Shown: piece by piece, positions 34,325 to 43,565 of the stretch
How the letters are laid out: each line of letters opens with the position of its first letter
Position numbering within the stretch: position 1 is the first letter of the stretch
Origin: Glaciecola sp964418575
Lineage (GTDB): Bacteria; Pseudomonadota; Gammaproteobacteria; Enterobacterales; Alteromonadaceae
NCBI GenBank assembly: GCA_964418575.1
Contig: CAYQMI010000002.1
Span: 6,830-70,829, forward strand
Length of the DNA: 64,000 bases
Direction of reading: 5' to 3'
Made by a program: the position numbers and the translations under genes
The notes under the pieces: model-generated
Database searches by the model: none
Told to the model about the DNA's origin: nothing
Seen by the model: the letters and a program-made list of their open reading frames with translations, nothing else

Positions 34325-36263
34325 TTATCCTCTGCCTACTGGATGAATGAGTAAATTGCCCACGGTGTCTACCTTGGCCCAATAGCCTGGCAGCACCACA
34401 CTGGTGGAGTCCATTTCGCAAATAATGGCAGGACCGCTTACTTCCGTACCCGCACATAATTTATTGCGATCGTAGATGGGGGCTGCATGATATTTGCCCT
34501 CGTAGTAAATTTCGCTGTCGGTGAGCTTGCACTGCTCTAGTGGAAGCTTATCAAGGCTCAGCTTAGGCTCTGGCAGTTGCCCAGATTTAGCCATGGCGAT
34601 GGCTCTTATCATCACAATTTCATGACCTTCTTCAAGTGCAAAGGTAAAGAGCTGGGTATGCTCTTCGTCAAATTGACGTTTAAGCACATTTAAGCCCTCT
34701 TTTTCGAGCTCTTCTTGGGTAAATTCAATAGAGAGCTGGAAGGCCTGACCGGTGTATCGCACATCTGCCTGATACGTAATGTTTTGCTGCGCCTGCTCTA
34801 TACCATCGGCGGTGAGCGTTTGACTAGCAAGGTCGCGAAGCTCAGTTAAGGCTTCGCTTAGTTCTTGTTTTTGAGTGTCTGCAAGCATTTTGACAAAGGT
34901 ACGTGAGGCTTCATCGCGCACCACGGTGGTAGCATCACCATAGGCACATAGCACACCCGGGCCCGGCGGAATAATGGTGGGCCAGGCGTCGGTGAGTATG
35001 CCAAGTGAATTGGCATGTAAGGGGCCTGCGCCACCAAAGCCTACTAGTGCGAAATCTCTTGGGTCAAAGCCTTGCTCTACTGAGACTAATCGCAGCGCGC
35101 CAAACATCGCTTCGTTAGCAATTTTAATAATACCCTCTGCGGCCTCTTCCACACTTAAGTCCATGGCATCGGCCACTTTTTTTACCGCCGCTACTGCTGC
35201 GCTTTTGTCTATTTGCATTTTACCGCCAAGCTGAACATCAGCGGGTAAATAACCTAATACTACGTTTGCATCGCACACTGTGGGCTCTGTGCCGCCTTGC
35301 ATATAAGCTGCAGGACCCGGCACCGCGCCAGCCGATTCAGGCCCAACTCGCAATGCTTTGGTAAGTTCGGGGACAAAAGCAATAGAGCCGCCACCTGCGC
35401 CTACGGTACGCACATCAACCGAGGGTGCTCTTACAGTAATATCGCCTACGCGAGTCTCGCGTTTTATTCTAGGTTGAGCATTTTGTATCAGCGCTACATC
35501 GGTTGAAGTGCCGCCCATATCAAAGGTAAGAATATTGTCGTAACCTGCGCGAGTACAAAAATGCACCGCACCTGTCACGCCGCCAGCTGGGCCCGACATT
35601 AACAAATTCACCGGACTTTCAGACGACGCACGGGCAGACGCTAAGCCGCCGTCGGAGCGCAGTATCGACAAATGCACGTTATCGCCTAAGCGCTCTTTTA
35701 ATGAGCGGCTTAAGTTATCTACATAGCGCGACACTTCTGGACGCACGTAGGAGTTCACTACCGTGGTTTCGGTGCGTTCGTATTCTTGCATTTCTGGTAC
35801 CACTTCGCTCGAAATAGACACCGGTATTTCACCAAATATACCGCGAGCAATATCGCGCGCTTGGCGTTCATGCTCACCGTTTAAATAGGCGTTGATAAAA
35901 CAAATGGTGAGGGCTTCTACTTGGCCTTTATCTTTAAGCGTTTGCAAATCTCGACTGAGCGCATCTGTATCGAGCGCATCTACCGGCTTACCCTTAGCGT
36001 CCATGCGCTCATCGGCCTCAATGGTGAGTTCAAGTGGNNNNNNNNNNNNNNNNNNNNNNNNNNNNNNNNNNNNNNNNNNNNNNNNNNNNNNNNNNNNNNN
36101 NNNNNNNNNNNNNNNNNNNNNNNNNNNNNNNNNNNNNCACACCCACCGACGAATCTTTGGGGGTGGAAGGGACTTTGGCGGTAAAGGTTTCGCCGGTCGT
36201 TTCGTTTATTAGCAAAAGGTCTGTAAAAGTCCCTCCTACGTCAACGCCCAATCTAAAACTCAT
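34325..36263 (-). CDS. hyuA: Hydantoinase/oxoprolinase A subunit, interrupted by a sequence gap
   Basis: Residues 1-42 (MSFRLGVDVGGTFTDLLLIN, ASKHA-type phosphate loop) are encoded from 36263 down to 36138. The rest, from LELTIEADERMDAKG onward, runs from 36037 to 34325. In between are 100 Ns. Given the usual HyuA size of about 680-700 residues, roughly 70-90 residues are missing, and the two parts are in different frames across the placeholder. FDMGGTSTDVALI, GAGGGSIAFV and GFGGAGPLHAN are conserved ATP-site elements. It starts 9 bp after the lyase gene. Treat it as an intact gene with an unsequenced piece. Confidence 0.9.
36038..36137. other. 100-N assembly gap inside hyuA
   Basis: This is a placeholder of 100 Ns. 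The flanks do not repeat each other, and the protein reading frames on the two sides differ, so real sequence of unknown length is missing. Confidence 0.95.
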
Positions 36264-36272
36264 ATTTGACTC

Positions 36273-37196
36273 CTACTTATAATATTTTTCGAGCCACAGC
36301 TTGGCTTTACCGCCTGTTGCTGTGCCAGTTAGTTGAATGGCTAAATCTGATGCTTGTAATAATTTTGGAATATCGATGCCGGTATTAAAGCCCATTTGCT
36401 CGGCCATCATTACCACATCTTCGGTAGCCACATTGCCACTTGCACCCGGTGCAAAGGGGCAACCGCCTAAGCCGGCAATGGAGGCATCAAACCTTCGCAC
36501 ACCTGCTGTAATTGCCGCGTAAACATTGGCAAGGCCCATAGCGCGTGTGTCGTGAAAATGACAGGCAAATATATCGGGTCCAAAATTTTCAACGAGCAAG
36601 CTCATTAGGCTATTCACGCTATCAGGGTTGGCAGCGCCAATGGTATCGGCCACTACAATACGGCTTGCGCCCATCGCAACAAGCTGGCCTGCTACTTCAA
36701 GCACATCATGAGCTGCAACCTTGCCTTCAAATGGACATTCCCATGCGGTAGCAACATAAGCCTGCACGGGCGCATTATTTTGCTTGGCCTTAGCAAATAC
36801 TGACTCGCACACTTCAAGTGCTTTGCTGGTATTCATGCCAATGTTTTTTTCATTCATGGTGTTAGATACCGCCACCACTAAAGAAGATAAACGCACACCT
36901 GCATCACGTGCTGCCTCATAGCCGCGCATGTTGGGTATTAAGGCCGAGAGCAGCGTTTCTTCTGGTGTGCTTGCACTTAAAGCGGAGAAAACGTCAGCCG
37001 TATTTGCCATCGCTGGCACCGCTTTGGGCGATACAAAGGCGCCAATTTCAATTTCAGGTAGCCCTGCTTCTATAAGCGCCTGAATTAGCGCAATACGTTG
37101 CTCTATTGGCAGCACTTTTGCTTGATTTTGCAAACCGTCGCGCGGGCCCACATCATTAATAATAAGGGCGCGCGATTGATTATCAGAAGGGCTCAT
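36273..37196 (-). CDS. Hydroxymethylglutaryl-CoA lyase-like enzyme
   Basis: The 307-residue DRE-TIM metallolyase shows NDVGPRDGLQNQ (catalytic Arg/Asp), EIGAFVSPKAVPAM, metal-binding HFHDTRAMGLAN and the catalytic-Cys loop GGCPFAPGASGNVATED. These are the full HMG-CoA lyase signatures, so cleavage of a 3-hydroxy-3-methyl(carboxy)acyl-CoA to acetyl-CoA plus a keto acid is expected. Its start overlaps the CaiB gene by 4 bp, which points to joint action: CoA activation, then C-C cleavage. The true substrate may differ from HMG-CoA in this context. Confidence 0.92.
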   Translation of the reverse strand: MSPSDNQSRALIINDVGPRDGLQNQAKVLPIEQRIALIQALIEAGLPEIEIGAFVSPKAVPAMANTADVFSALSASTPEETLLSALIPNMRGYEAARDAGVRLSSLVVAVSNTMNEKNIGMNTSKALEVCESVFAKAKQNNAPVQAYVATAWECPFEGKVAAHDVLEVAGQLVAMGASRIVVADTIGAANPDSVNSLMSLLVENFGPDIFACHFHDTRAMGLANVYAAITAGVRRFDASIAGLGGCPFAPGASGNVATEDVVMMAEQMGFNTGIDIPKLLQASDLAIQLTGTATGGKAKLWLEKYYK

Positions 37197-38392
37197 TTGA
37201 TCACGCCCTTTTCTCTTAACAGAGCAATAGTATCTGGGTTTTTATTAAGCAGACCTTGCAAGATATCGTCAGTGTCTTGGCCAATATCTGGGCTTGCTGA
37301 ATAGCTTTCTTCATTGCTACGCGAAAGCTTTATAGGGTTGCCCGGGCCTTTAGTTTTGCTGCCGTCAGGGTGAGTTAGCTCTACCACCATTTTACGGTGC
37401 AGCACTTGCTCGTCCGACAGCGCTTGTGAAAATTTATTCACCGGCGCACAAGGAATACGTGCTTTTTCTAGCTGCTCAATCCAATGTTTGGAATCGCGTA
37501 AGCTCAATACATTATTCAGCTTTTGATTAATCATTTGCTTGTTGCGCCAGCGGCCGGGCTGAGTATCGAGCTCGGCATCATCAAACTCAGGCACGTTGAC
37601 CACGCCTTTTAAGTTTTGCCAAAAGTTATCGGTAATAACCGCAATTACAATGTAACCGTCGCTGGTTTGAAAGGTGTCGTAAGGCACGTGTACAAAGTGT
37701 GAGTTGCCTATGGGGTATGGGTCTTTGCCCGATAGAAAGTACATGGTGGCCATGTAGTTAAGTAAAGAGATTTGACAGTCAAGCATTGATATATCAACGT
37801 CTTGACCAATTCCGCTGGTGGCACGCTCTATCACCGCAGCTTGAATGCCCATTACCGCGAACATGCCGCCACCTAAATCGCCAATTGGAATACCGCCTCT
37901 TACCTGCGAGTCTGGTCCGGTGCCGGTGATAGACATACCGCCACCCGTAGCTTGCGCCACTTGGTCGAATGCGGGGCGCTTGTAGTTGGGGCCATTGCTG
38001 CCAAAGCCTGTGATTGAGCAGGTAATAATGCGCGGGTTAACCTTGCTCAAATGCTCATAATCAATTTTTAAGCGTGCAGGTACGCCTGCACCAAAGTTAT
38101 TAATAACCACATCAGATTCTTTCACCAAATCATAAAACAGGGCGAGGCCTTCTTCGGTTTTTAAATCCATGCATACGCTGCGCTTATTGCGATTTAGCGT
38201 AATAAAGTAGGCTCCCATGCCGTTTAAAGAGTTTTCAGGATCGGTAGCCAAAAGCTTACGCGTGCCCTCTCCCTGAAGGGGTTCGACCTTGATGGTGTCG
38301 GCACCCAAGTCGGCCAATATCATGCTGCAGTATGGCCCCGACAGCATATGTGTCAGGTCAATAATGCGTAAGCCATCAAGCGGCTTATTCAT
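37193..38392 (-). CDS. CaiB/BaiF family CoA-transferase (class III)
   Basis: The protein is 399 residues from ATG 38392 (CGGAG upstream); the frame continues to 38455 but without a better start. Family signatures: MNKPLDGLRIIDLTHMLSGPYCSMILADLGADTIKVE (in sense, residues 1-37), NRNKRSVCMDLK and the catalytic Asp in DVDISMLDCQISLL. It transfers CoA between acyl groups, in the cytoplasm. Coupling by 4-bp overlap to the HMG-CoA-lyase-like gene suggests it makes that enzyme's CoA ester, like succinyl-CoA:hydroxymethylglutarate CoA-transferase, but the donor and acceptor are not known. Confidence 0.92.
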   Translation of the reverse strand: MNKPLDGLRIIDLTHMLSGPYCSMILADLGADTIKVEPLQGEGTRKLLATDPENSLNGMGAYFITLNRNKRSVCMDLKTEEGLALFYDLVKESDVVINNFGAGVPARLKIDYEHLSKVNPRIITCSITGFGSNGPNYKRPAFDQVAQATGGGMSITGTGPDSQVRGGIPIGDLGGGMFAVMGIQAAVIERATSGIGQDVDISMLDCQISLLNYMATMYFLSGKDPYPIGNSHFVHVPYDTFQTSDGYIVIAVITDNFWQNLKGVVNVPEFDDAELDTQPGRWRNKQMINQKLNNVLSLRDSKHWIEQLEKARIPCAPVNKFSQALSDEQVLHRKMVVELTHPDGSKTKGPGNPIKLSRSNEESYSASPDIGQDTDDILQGLLNKNPDTIALLREKGVIK

Positions 38393-38517
38393 AGCGTGTA
38401 CTCCGTTTTTACTGAGTTGTGTGTGAATGCAACAAAGCGTAAATATGAAAATCAAAAGGTGTTTTTTCTTTCAGCAATAGTTGTTTCGATAAAGGGGAGC
38501 TAGGCTCCCCGTCACTG

Positions 38518-41100
38518 CTAGAAACGATAGGTAAAATCAACACCATATGAGGCTAAAGCCGATGGATGAATAAATGAGCCACCAAACTCAGGCGCAGGAA
38601 TTACCTCTTGCAAATATTGCTCGTCAGTAATATTGCGGCCCCACACGGCAACGTTCCAATTTTCGGCATCAAGGCCTACACGCAAATTAAGCGTACTGTA
38701 TGAGTCACGCGACGCATTGCTGAAGTCTTGAGAATGTGGACCCGGCGGAACGCCACCACCTAAAGTGCCAAAGAAGTCCCAAATAGTCGGTGTTTGCTCT
38801 CCTTGAAGTGTATGGAAGAAGGTCTCGCCCACGTATTGCCAATCAAGACGCGTCGTCATTACGATTTCTGAGGTGATGTTGTACTCGTACATCGCACCTA
38901 AAGTAATACTAGTCTCTGGCGTTTGCGGCGCTTTGTTCCCCACTGAAAGCGGACGATTGCGGTTTTCTTTAATTTCTGAATCAATCAAACCTAAACCACC
39001 ATACACTTGGAAATCATCCGTAAGCTGTGCTTGGAAATCCATTTCAAAACCGCGAATAGAAAGCTCATCAATCGTGGTAACTGCTCTTAACAAACCAAAT
39101 GGGCCAGCGAAGAACTCGAAGAATTGGTTGTCGTCTACCGTGGTGTCAAATACTGCGGAGTTTATGCGTAATTTGTTGTCTAAAAACTTGGCTTTAAAGC
39201 CGAGCTCTAGGCTAGAAGTAACCTCTTTATCATATTCGTCAGATACCAATAGCTGAGCATTCACTGCATCTCCTGGTGTTCCCGCGCCAGAGGCGTTAAA
39301 CCAGAAGTTTAAAGTGTCTTGTGTACCAATGGAGTTAAAGCCGCCGCTTCTAAAACCAATACCGTAAGATGCATACCAGTTAATGTTGTCGTTTTGCTCA
39401 TACCCTAAGGTAACTTTTGGCTGCCACTGCGCAAATGAACGGCTTCTGTCAGGAATGCCGTTTGGATTGGCGTTGAAAGCTGGGTTAATTGGCCCTACCT
39501 GCCCATTTACAATGGTGTTTACGTTCAAACCAGAGGCATTGACGTTTGGTACATTGTTCGAAACTTCTCTGTCTTCGTAGTCATAACGAAGGGCAAAGGC
39601 TAATTCCCACTGTGGATTCAGATCGTATTCAACCTGACCAAATGCGGAATACACAGAGGTGTCGAAGGTATCGTCAAACAATAAGTCTGTTGGGTTAGGT
39701 CCTGTAGGCGGCACGTAAGCCTGACGCAAAAAGCCTTGGCCTTGGTCGGCACCATAAGCGACAACAACATCGCGCTCAATTTCTGCAAAGTAAAGACCGG
39801 CAATCCAGCGTAGGTCAGCGTCGGTGTCATCACTGGTGAAGCGAAGCTCGCCGCTAAAGTCAGTTTGATTGCGCTCTTGGTACTGATATCCATCACACGC
39901 GGTTGGCGTATAAGGGCCATACACGCCAGTAAATTCTACGCCTGGGGGAAATACACCAAAGGGGGCAAAAAACTCTCCAAATAAATCGGTTCTATCGGCG
40001 CCACCGAGTGCGGTAGGGGTGTTGTTTAAAGTAGCTCTATCGGTTTGACACTGGGAAGTAAGTTCATAGCCATAAAACGAAGCGCTTGTGCCGTCCGATA
40101 ACAAATATTCTTCTAAATCGTTGTAGGCTAAAACACCCGTTATATCAACACCATCAAGGTCTAAGTCACCTTTAATTGAAAGCTCTGTGGTGGTTTGCTC
40201 GTTCTCGCCGGGCACGTTAAAGGCAAACGTAAAGTCATGTTCGTTGACGTTGGCATTGTACGCGGGCTGTGCGAACGCATCCACAAAAGAAGGCAAAGCA
40301 AATACCGCATTAAAGTTAATAGCACCGCCTTTTACTTCACTGCGGCTTGCTCTCATATCGAGAGTTAGCAATTCAGTTGCATCCCAAATCAAGCGACCTT
40401 TGACCGAAGTATCCTCAAGGAAATCTACTACGTCATCTTGACCGGTAAATATATTTTCATAATGACCATCAAAGGTGCTGTCGGAAACCGTAAGGCGACC
40501 AAATAAGGTATCTGAGAAGCCTCCACTCACTGTGCCATTTATTTTACGCAGGCCATTGTTACCCACCGTGGCACGAACGCTACCTTCAAGCTCGTCTGTC
40601 GGTTTTTTGGTGGTAACGATGATGGCACCAGCTACCGCATTTCTGCCGTATAGTGCGCCCTGAGGTCCTTTAAGCACCTCTATTTGTGCAACATCTAATA
40701 GGTCTTCATTAAAGCTATTTGGGTTGGTCATCAGCACGCCATCAACTACATAAGCAAAGGTAGATTCAGCATCGCGGGTAGAAATAATACCGCGAATGTT
40801 TACCTGCGTGTCGCCCACGTTTGCAGCGTCAACAATGCTGACGTTGGGAATTAAGCCAATAAAATCACCGGTGCGTTCAATACCTGCCGTGCGGATATCT
40901 TTTTCAGAAAGCGCGGTAACTGCAATCGGTACTTCTTGCAAGGTTTCCGGGCGCTTTCGCGAGATACTGATAATTTCGACATCTTCTTCGCTGGTGGCGC
41001 TTGCTTCTTGCGCCATCGCATGGTGACTGAAACTAAGAGCGCTGACCCCTAGCGCTAAGATTACGCTCCCCGCTAGATTATTAAGCTTAAACTTTTGCAT
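38518..41100 (-). CDS. TonB-dependent outer-membrane receptor
   Basis: The 860-residue protein has a signal peptide (cleavage likely after HAMAQ, about residue 31). A TonB-box-like segment EDVEIISISRKR follows, then the plug domain (NIRGIISTR, FAYVVDGVLM, EVLKGPQGALYGRNAVAGAIIVTTKKP) and a 22-strand barrel ending in aromatic YGVDFTYRF. It belongs to the iron-complex/catabolite receptor group common in Alteromonadales. Lying between the sigma-54 regulator (25 bp) and the catabolic enzymes (125 bp) on the same strand, it is probably the uptake route for the cluster's substrate rather than a siderophore receptor. Confidence 0.93.
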   Translation of the reverse strand: MQKFKLNNLAGSVILALGVSALSFSHHAMAQEASATSEEDVEIISISRKRPETLQEVPIAVTALSEKDIRTAGIERTGDFIGLIPNVSIVDAANVGDTQVNIRGIISTRDAESTFAYVVDGVLMTNPNSFNEDLLDVAQIEVLKGPQGALYGRNAVAGAIIVTTKKPTDELEGSVRATVGNNGLRKINGTVSGGFSDTLFGRLTVSDSTFDGHYENIFTGQDDVVDFLEDTSVKGRLIWDATELLTLDMRASRSEVKGGAINFNAVFALPSFVDAFAQPAYNANVNEHDFTFAFNVPGENEQTTTELSIKGDLDLDGVDITGVLAYNDLEEYLLSDGTSASFYGYELTSQCQTDRATLNNTPTALGGADRTDLFGEFFAPFGVFPPGVEFTGVYGPYTPTACDGYQYQERNQTDFSGELRFTSDDTDADLRWIAGLYFAEIERDVVVAYGADQGQGFLRQAYVPPTGPNPTDLLFDDTFDTSVYSAFGQVEYDLNPQWELAFALRYDYEDREVSNNVPNVNASGLNVNTIVNGQVGPINPAFNANPNGIPDRSRSFAQWQPKVTLGYEQNDNINWYASYGIGFRSGGFNSIGTQDTLNFWFNASGAGTPGDAVNAQLLVSDEYDKEVTSSLELGFKAKFLDNKLRINSAVFDTTVDDNQFFEFFAGPFGLLRAVTTIDELSIRGFEMDFQAQLTDDFQVYGGLGLIDSEIKENRNRPLSVGNKAPQTPETSITLGAMYEYNITSEIVMTTRLDWQYVGETFFHTLQGEQTPTIWDFFGTLGGGVPPGPHSQDFSNASRDSYSTLNLRVGLDAENWNVAVWGRNITDEQYLQEVIPAPEFGGSFIHPSALASYGVDFTYRF

Positions 41101-41125
41101 GACTTCTCCCGATGTATTTGTTTTT

Positions 41126-43033
41126 TTATGTTTGATTCATTCTTTTAAGCCTTCGCCATAAAGTGGTTTGGCTCATTCCTAAATATTCCGCTGCTTTTTG
41201 TTTGTCTCCCCCAAACATATTTACTGCGTCTGCCACTAAGGCCAGCTCATTGTGTTTTACCAAGCCTTCTGAAGATTCAAAGTTCGCTTCGGTGAACAAT
41301 TCTGGAGCAATTTGGCGCAAGGTTTTGGGTAAACTTTTTAGATCTGCTTTCATGTGCAAGGTAGCCACAACACGCTCAATGATGTTTTCAAGTTCGCGCA
41401 CGTTACCAGGCCAGCTGTAATTGCTTAATTCAGCGCTTATCAACTCTAAAACTGCTTTTACATCGAGGTTTAGTGCGTAGCTGTCGAGAAAATACTGAAG
41501 CTTCACCTCTGCAATTTTTAGAATGTCTTCGCTGCGCATGCGCAAGGGGGGAATGTCTAGGTTAAAGACGTTGAGTCGAAAGTATAAATCCTCTCTAAAT
41601 AGGCCTTTACTTACTAACTCTTTAAGCGGCTTATTTGAGGCTGCAACTAACTTTATTGCTACCGGTTTTTCTTTATTGCTGCCAAGCGGGCGGTAGGTTC
41701 GCTCTTGTAAAAAGCGGAGCAGCTTTGACTGTTGATCTATTGCGAGTTCGCTAATTTCATCTAAAAAGAGTACGCCGTTTTGCGCCTCTTCAATTAAGCC
41801 TTTTCGTCCGCCGCGTCGCGAACCAGTAAATGCGCCGTCGTGATGGCCAAATAGCTCGCCTTCAAACAATTCAGTTGGAATGGCGCTGCAGTTGAGTGCA
41901 ACAAAACGTCCACTGGAATATTGGCTGTTGCGATGAATTTCTCGTGCGATAAGTTCTTTGCCGGTTCCCGACTCACCGAAAATTAAAACGTTACTTGGTG
42001 AGTTTGAAAACGAAGCAACTTTTTCAAGCAAGTCGTGCATTGCCTTTGAGGCGAACACTAAGGGTTTAACACTACTTTGCTTGCTTAAAGATGTTCCAGT
42101 AGCCGCTAATACCCCTTGCTTACGACGATACAGCTGGTACATAAACATAGGACGCTGCCCATACAGCACGGTGTCTTGATGAAAAAACCAATCCACGCCA
42201 TTAATTGTGCATTCACCGTCGCTAGGGCGCTCTTCGTTCAGCGGGTGGATAATCTCCGATAAATCCATCTCAAACTCAAGGCTAAGGTTAAGATCTTCCT
42301 TCGCCGCTTTGTTTAACGTTACCGAATCACCCTCTTTGTCGGTTAAAATAATAGGCGTTTTTGACTGATTAATAAGCCAGTAGGTAAGTGCCTTATCAAT
42401 CTTTTGCGCTCGCGCCTGATGCCCAGCGGCAATTGCTTGCTTGAGCGTCGCTATGCAAGAGGCTTCTGAATAAATAAGAATGGACTGAAATCCGCGCTGA
42501 GCCGCGAGGCCGCAAACCAAACTGGCCCCAACAAAGGTAAGTGAGTCATCGGTCTTTGCTGCCGCAATAACATTAAAAAGCTCGCGCGCTTGGTCGGCTG
42601 TTTTGTAACAAGCTTCGTTTAAATCAATATTTAAATGACTTTTCAACAGCTCAACAACCGGCGAATGCTCGCCAAAATTGACCAAGCTAATATTTGAAGA
42701 CAGCTTTGAGGCGCGCGTAACCGCGTTGATAATGTCGGCATCGGTGGTGGCTAAACTTAACACCGGCATGTCGAGACTGGCTTTTAAGTAGGCTGCGTTT
42801 GAGCCTGCGCTAATAATCACGTCGGGCTGATACTGGTCTATCAGGGCTTGGACTTCGGAAATACTGCCAACAATGGCATCGAATATTTTAAACTCGGCTT
42901 GCCCCTTAAATTCAGGCAATACGCTTGTCATCAACTGGCTAAACTCTTTATGCCCGAAGATTAAAACTTTAACCAAACTGTGTTGATGATGGTAAGCGTT
43001 GTTCAATGACCAATCCTGAATTGCTTGTGTCAT
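41126..43033 (-). CDS. Sigma-54-dependent activator with PrpR-type N-terminal sensor domain
   Basis: The protein is 635 residues long. Residues about 20-190 are a PrpR_N-like two-lobed ligand domain (KVLIFGHKEF, YQPDVIISAGSNAAYL, SLVNFGEHSPVVELL). A PAS-like segment covers about 210-300. The AAA+ core has Walker A GESGTGKE, the sigma-54 contact loop GAFTGSRRGG (the Ser variant is normal for PrpR relatives), Walker B VLFLDEI and an R-finger region REDLYFRLNVF. A Fis-type HTH (KQKAAEYLGMSQTTLWRRLKRM) ends it. It is first in the same-strand catabolic cluster and has a sigma-54 promoter and dyads in front of it, suggesting positive autoregulation. The ligand is probably a small carboxylate or CoA-pathway intermediate. 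Confidence 0.93.
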   Translation of the reverse strand: MTQAIQDWSLNNAYHHQHSLVKVLIFGHKEFSQLMTSVLPEFKGQAEFKIFDAIVGSISEVQALIDQYQPDVIISAGSNAAYLKASLDMPVLSLATTDADIINAVTRASKLSSNISLVNFGEHSPVVELLKSHLNIDLNEACYKTADQARELFNVIAAAKTDDSLTFVGASLVCGLAAQRGFQSILIYSEASCIATLKQAIAAGHQARAQKIDKALTYWLINQSKTPIILTDKEGDSVTLNKAAKEDLNLSLEFEMDLSEIIHPLNEERPSDGECTINGVDWFFHQDTVLYGQRPMFMYQLYRRKQGVLAATGTSLSKQSSVKPLVFASKAMHDLLEKVASFSNSPSNVLIFGESGTGKELIAREIHRNSQYSSGRFVALNCSAIPTELFEGELFGHHDGAFTGSRRGGRKGLIEEAQNGVLFLDEISELAIDQQSKLLRFLQERTYRPLGSNKEKPVAIKLVAASNKPLKELVSKGLFREDLYFRLNVFNLDIPPLRMRSEDILKIAEVKLQYFLDSYALNLDVKAVLELISAELSNYSWPGNVRELENIIERVVATLHMKADLKSLPKTLRQIAPELFTEANFESSEGLVKHNELALVADAVNMFGGDKQKAAEYLGMSQTTLWRRLKRMNQT

Positions 43034-43126
43034 GACTATGTCCTGTGTATTTGGTTTTCACTAACTATAGTGGACAATTCACAAGCCGATAGTTTGTAAC
43101 AGCATTTTTATTTTGGGTGTGGTGTT

Positions 43127-43141
43127 GCACTGAGCGTGCCA
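43127..43141 (-). promoter_or_regulatory. Sigma-54 promoter for the activator gene and catabolic cluster
   Basis: The minus strand reads TGGCACGCTCAGTGC, that is TGGCAC-N5-GTGC. The invariant GG and GC are 12 bp apart, as required for -24/-12 elements, with one deviation (G for T) in the -12 box. The predicted start near 43116 leaves a leader of about 80 nt before the activator's start codon. Confidence 0.65.
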
Positions 43142-43230
43142 TATTTAAGGGGGCATAATAATTACTTAAGATATTCAGATGCTTAGGCGTTTTTCTCGGT
43201 AAAAAACCTGCTTATTGAACAAAAAAATCC

Positions 43231-43274
43231 TGAAAATTAATTTCACTATGAAATTAATTATTTCAAGCTGAAAT
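43231..43274. promoter_or_regulatory. Paired upstream activator dyads (TTTCA-N3-TGAAA)
   Basis: Two inverted repeats have centres 20 bp apart. One at 43235-43259 has 11-bp arms, AATTAATTTCA and TGAAATTAATT, around CTA. The other at 43260-43274 reads ATTTCA-AGC-TGAAAT. A further TGAAA half-site lies at 43231-43235. Their position, about 115-145 bp upstream of the sigma-54 promoter and spaced by two helical turns, is that of enhancer sites for a multimeric activator. Confidence 0.6.
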
Positions 43275-43565
43275 TAAAATGAGTCTTAATTGTTAACATT
43301 TTGTTGTGAAATACTGCAACTTGCTTATTCTGTACATAAGATGCATTTATGCGTGTGCCGTGCATTGCGAATTCTCCTAGCTAAGCGCTTTTGATAAAGC
43401 AGGGGTGAAATTTTCCTGTAACACTTTCACTAGTCAGCATTTGCAAGAATGCCAATCTAGTCAAAGCTTCTGTTAGCATTAGGGGTAGAAAATCTGATTA
43501 ATTCTTCCTATACTCGAAATTTACTTGGTTAAGCCAAGTGGGCGCTACAACAGTGGGGATGATAT

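Larger units (their letters stand above)
43034..43565. promoter_or_regulatory. Divergent control region between the sigma-54 activator and histidine kinase genes
   Basis: This 532-bp non-coding region contains the sigma-54 promoter at 43127-43141 and the dyad array at 43231-43274, listed separately. The part nearest the kinase (43320-43560) has no motif that I can defend. Confidence 0.6.

Noticed and set aside
41700..41860. GAFTGS instead of GAFTGA in the sigma-54 activator as a sign of lost activity
   Set aside because: Ser at this position is usual in PrpR-type activators, and all other AAA+ motifs are intact.
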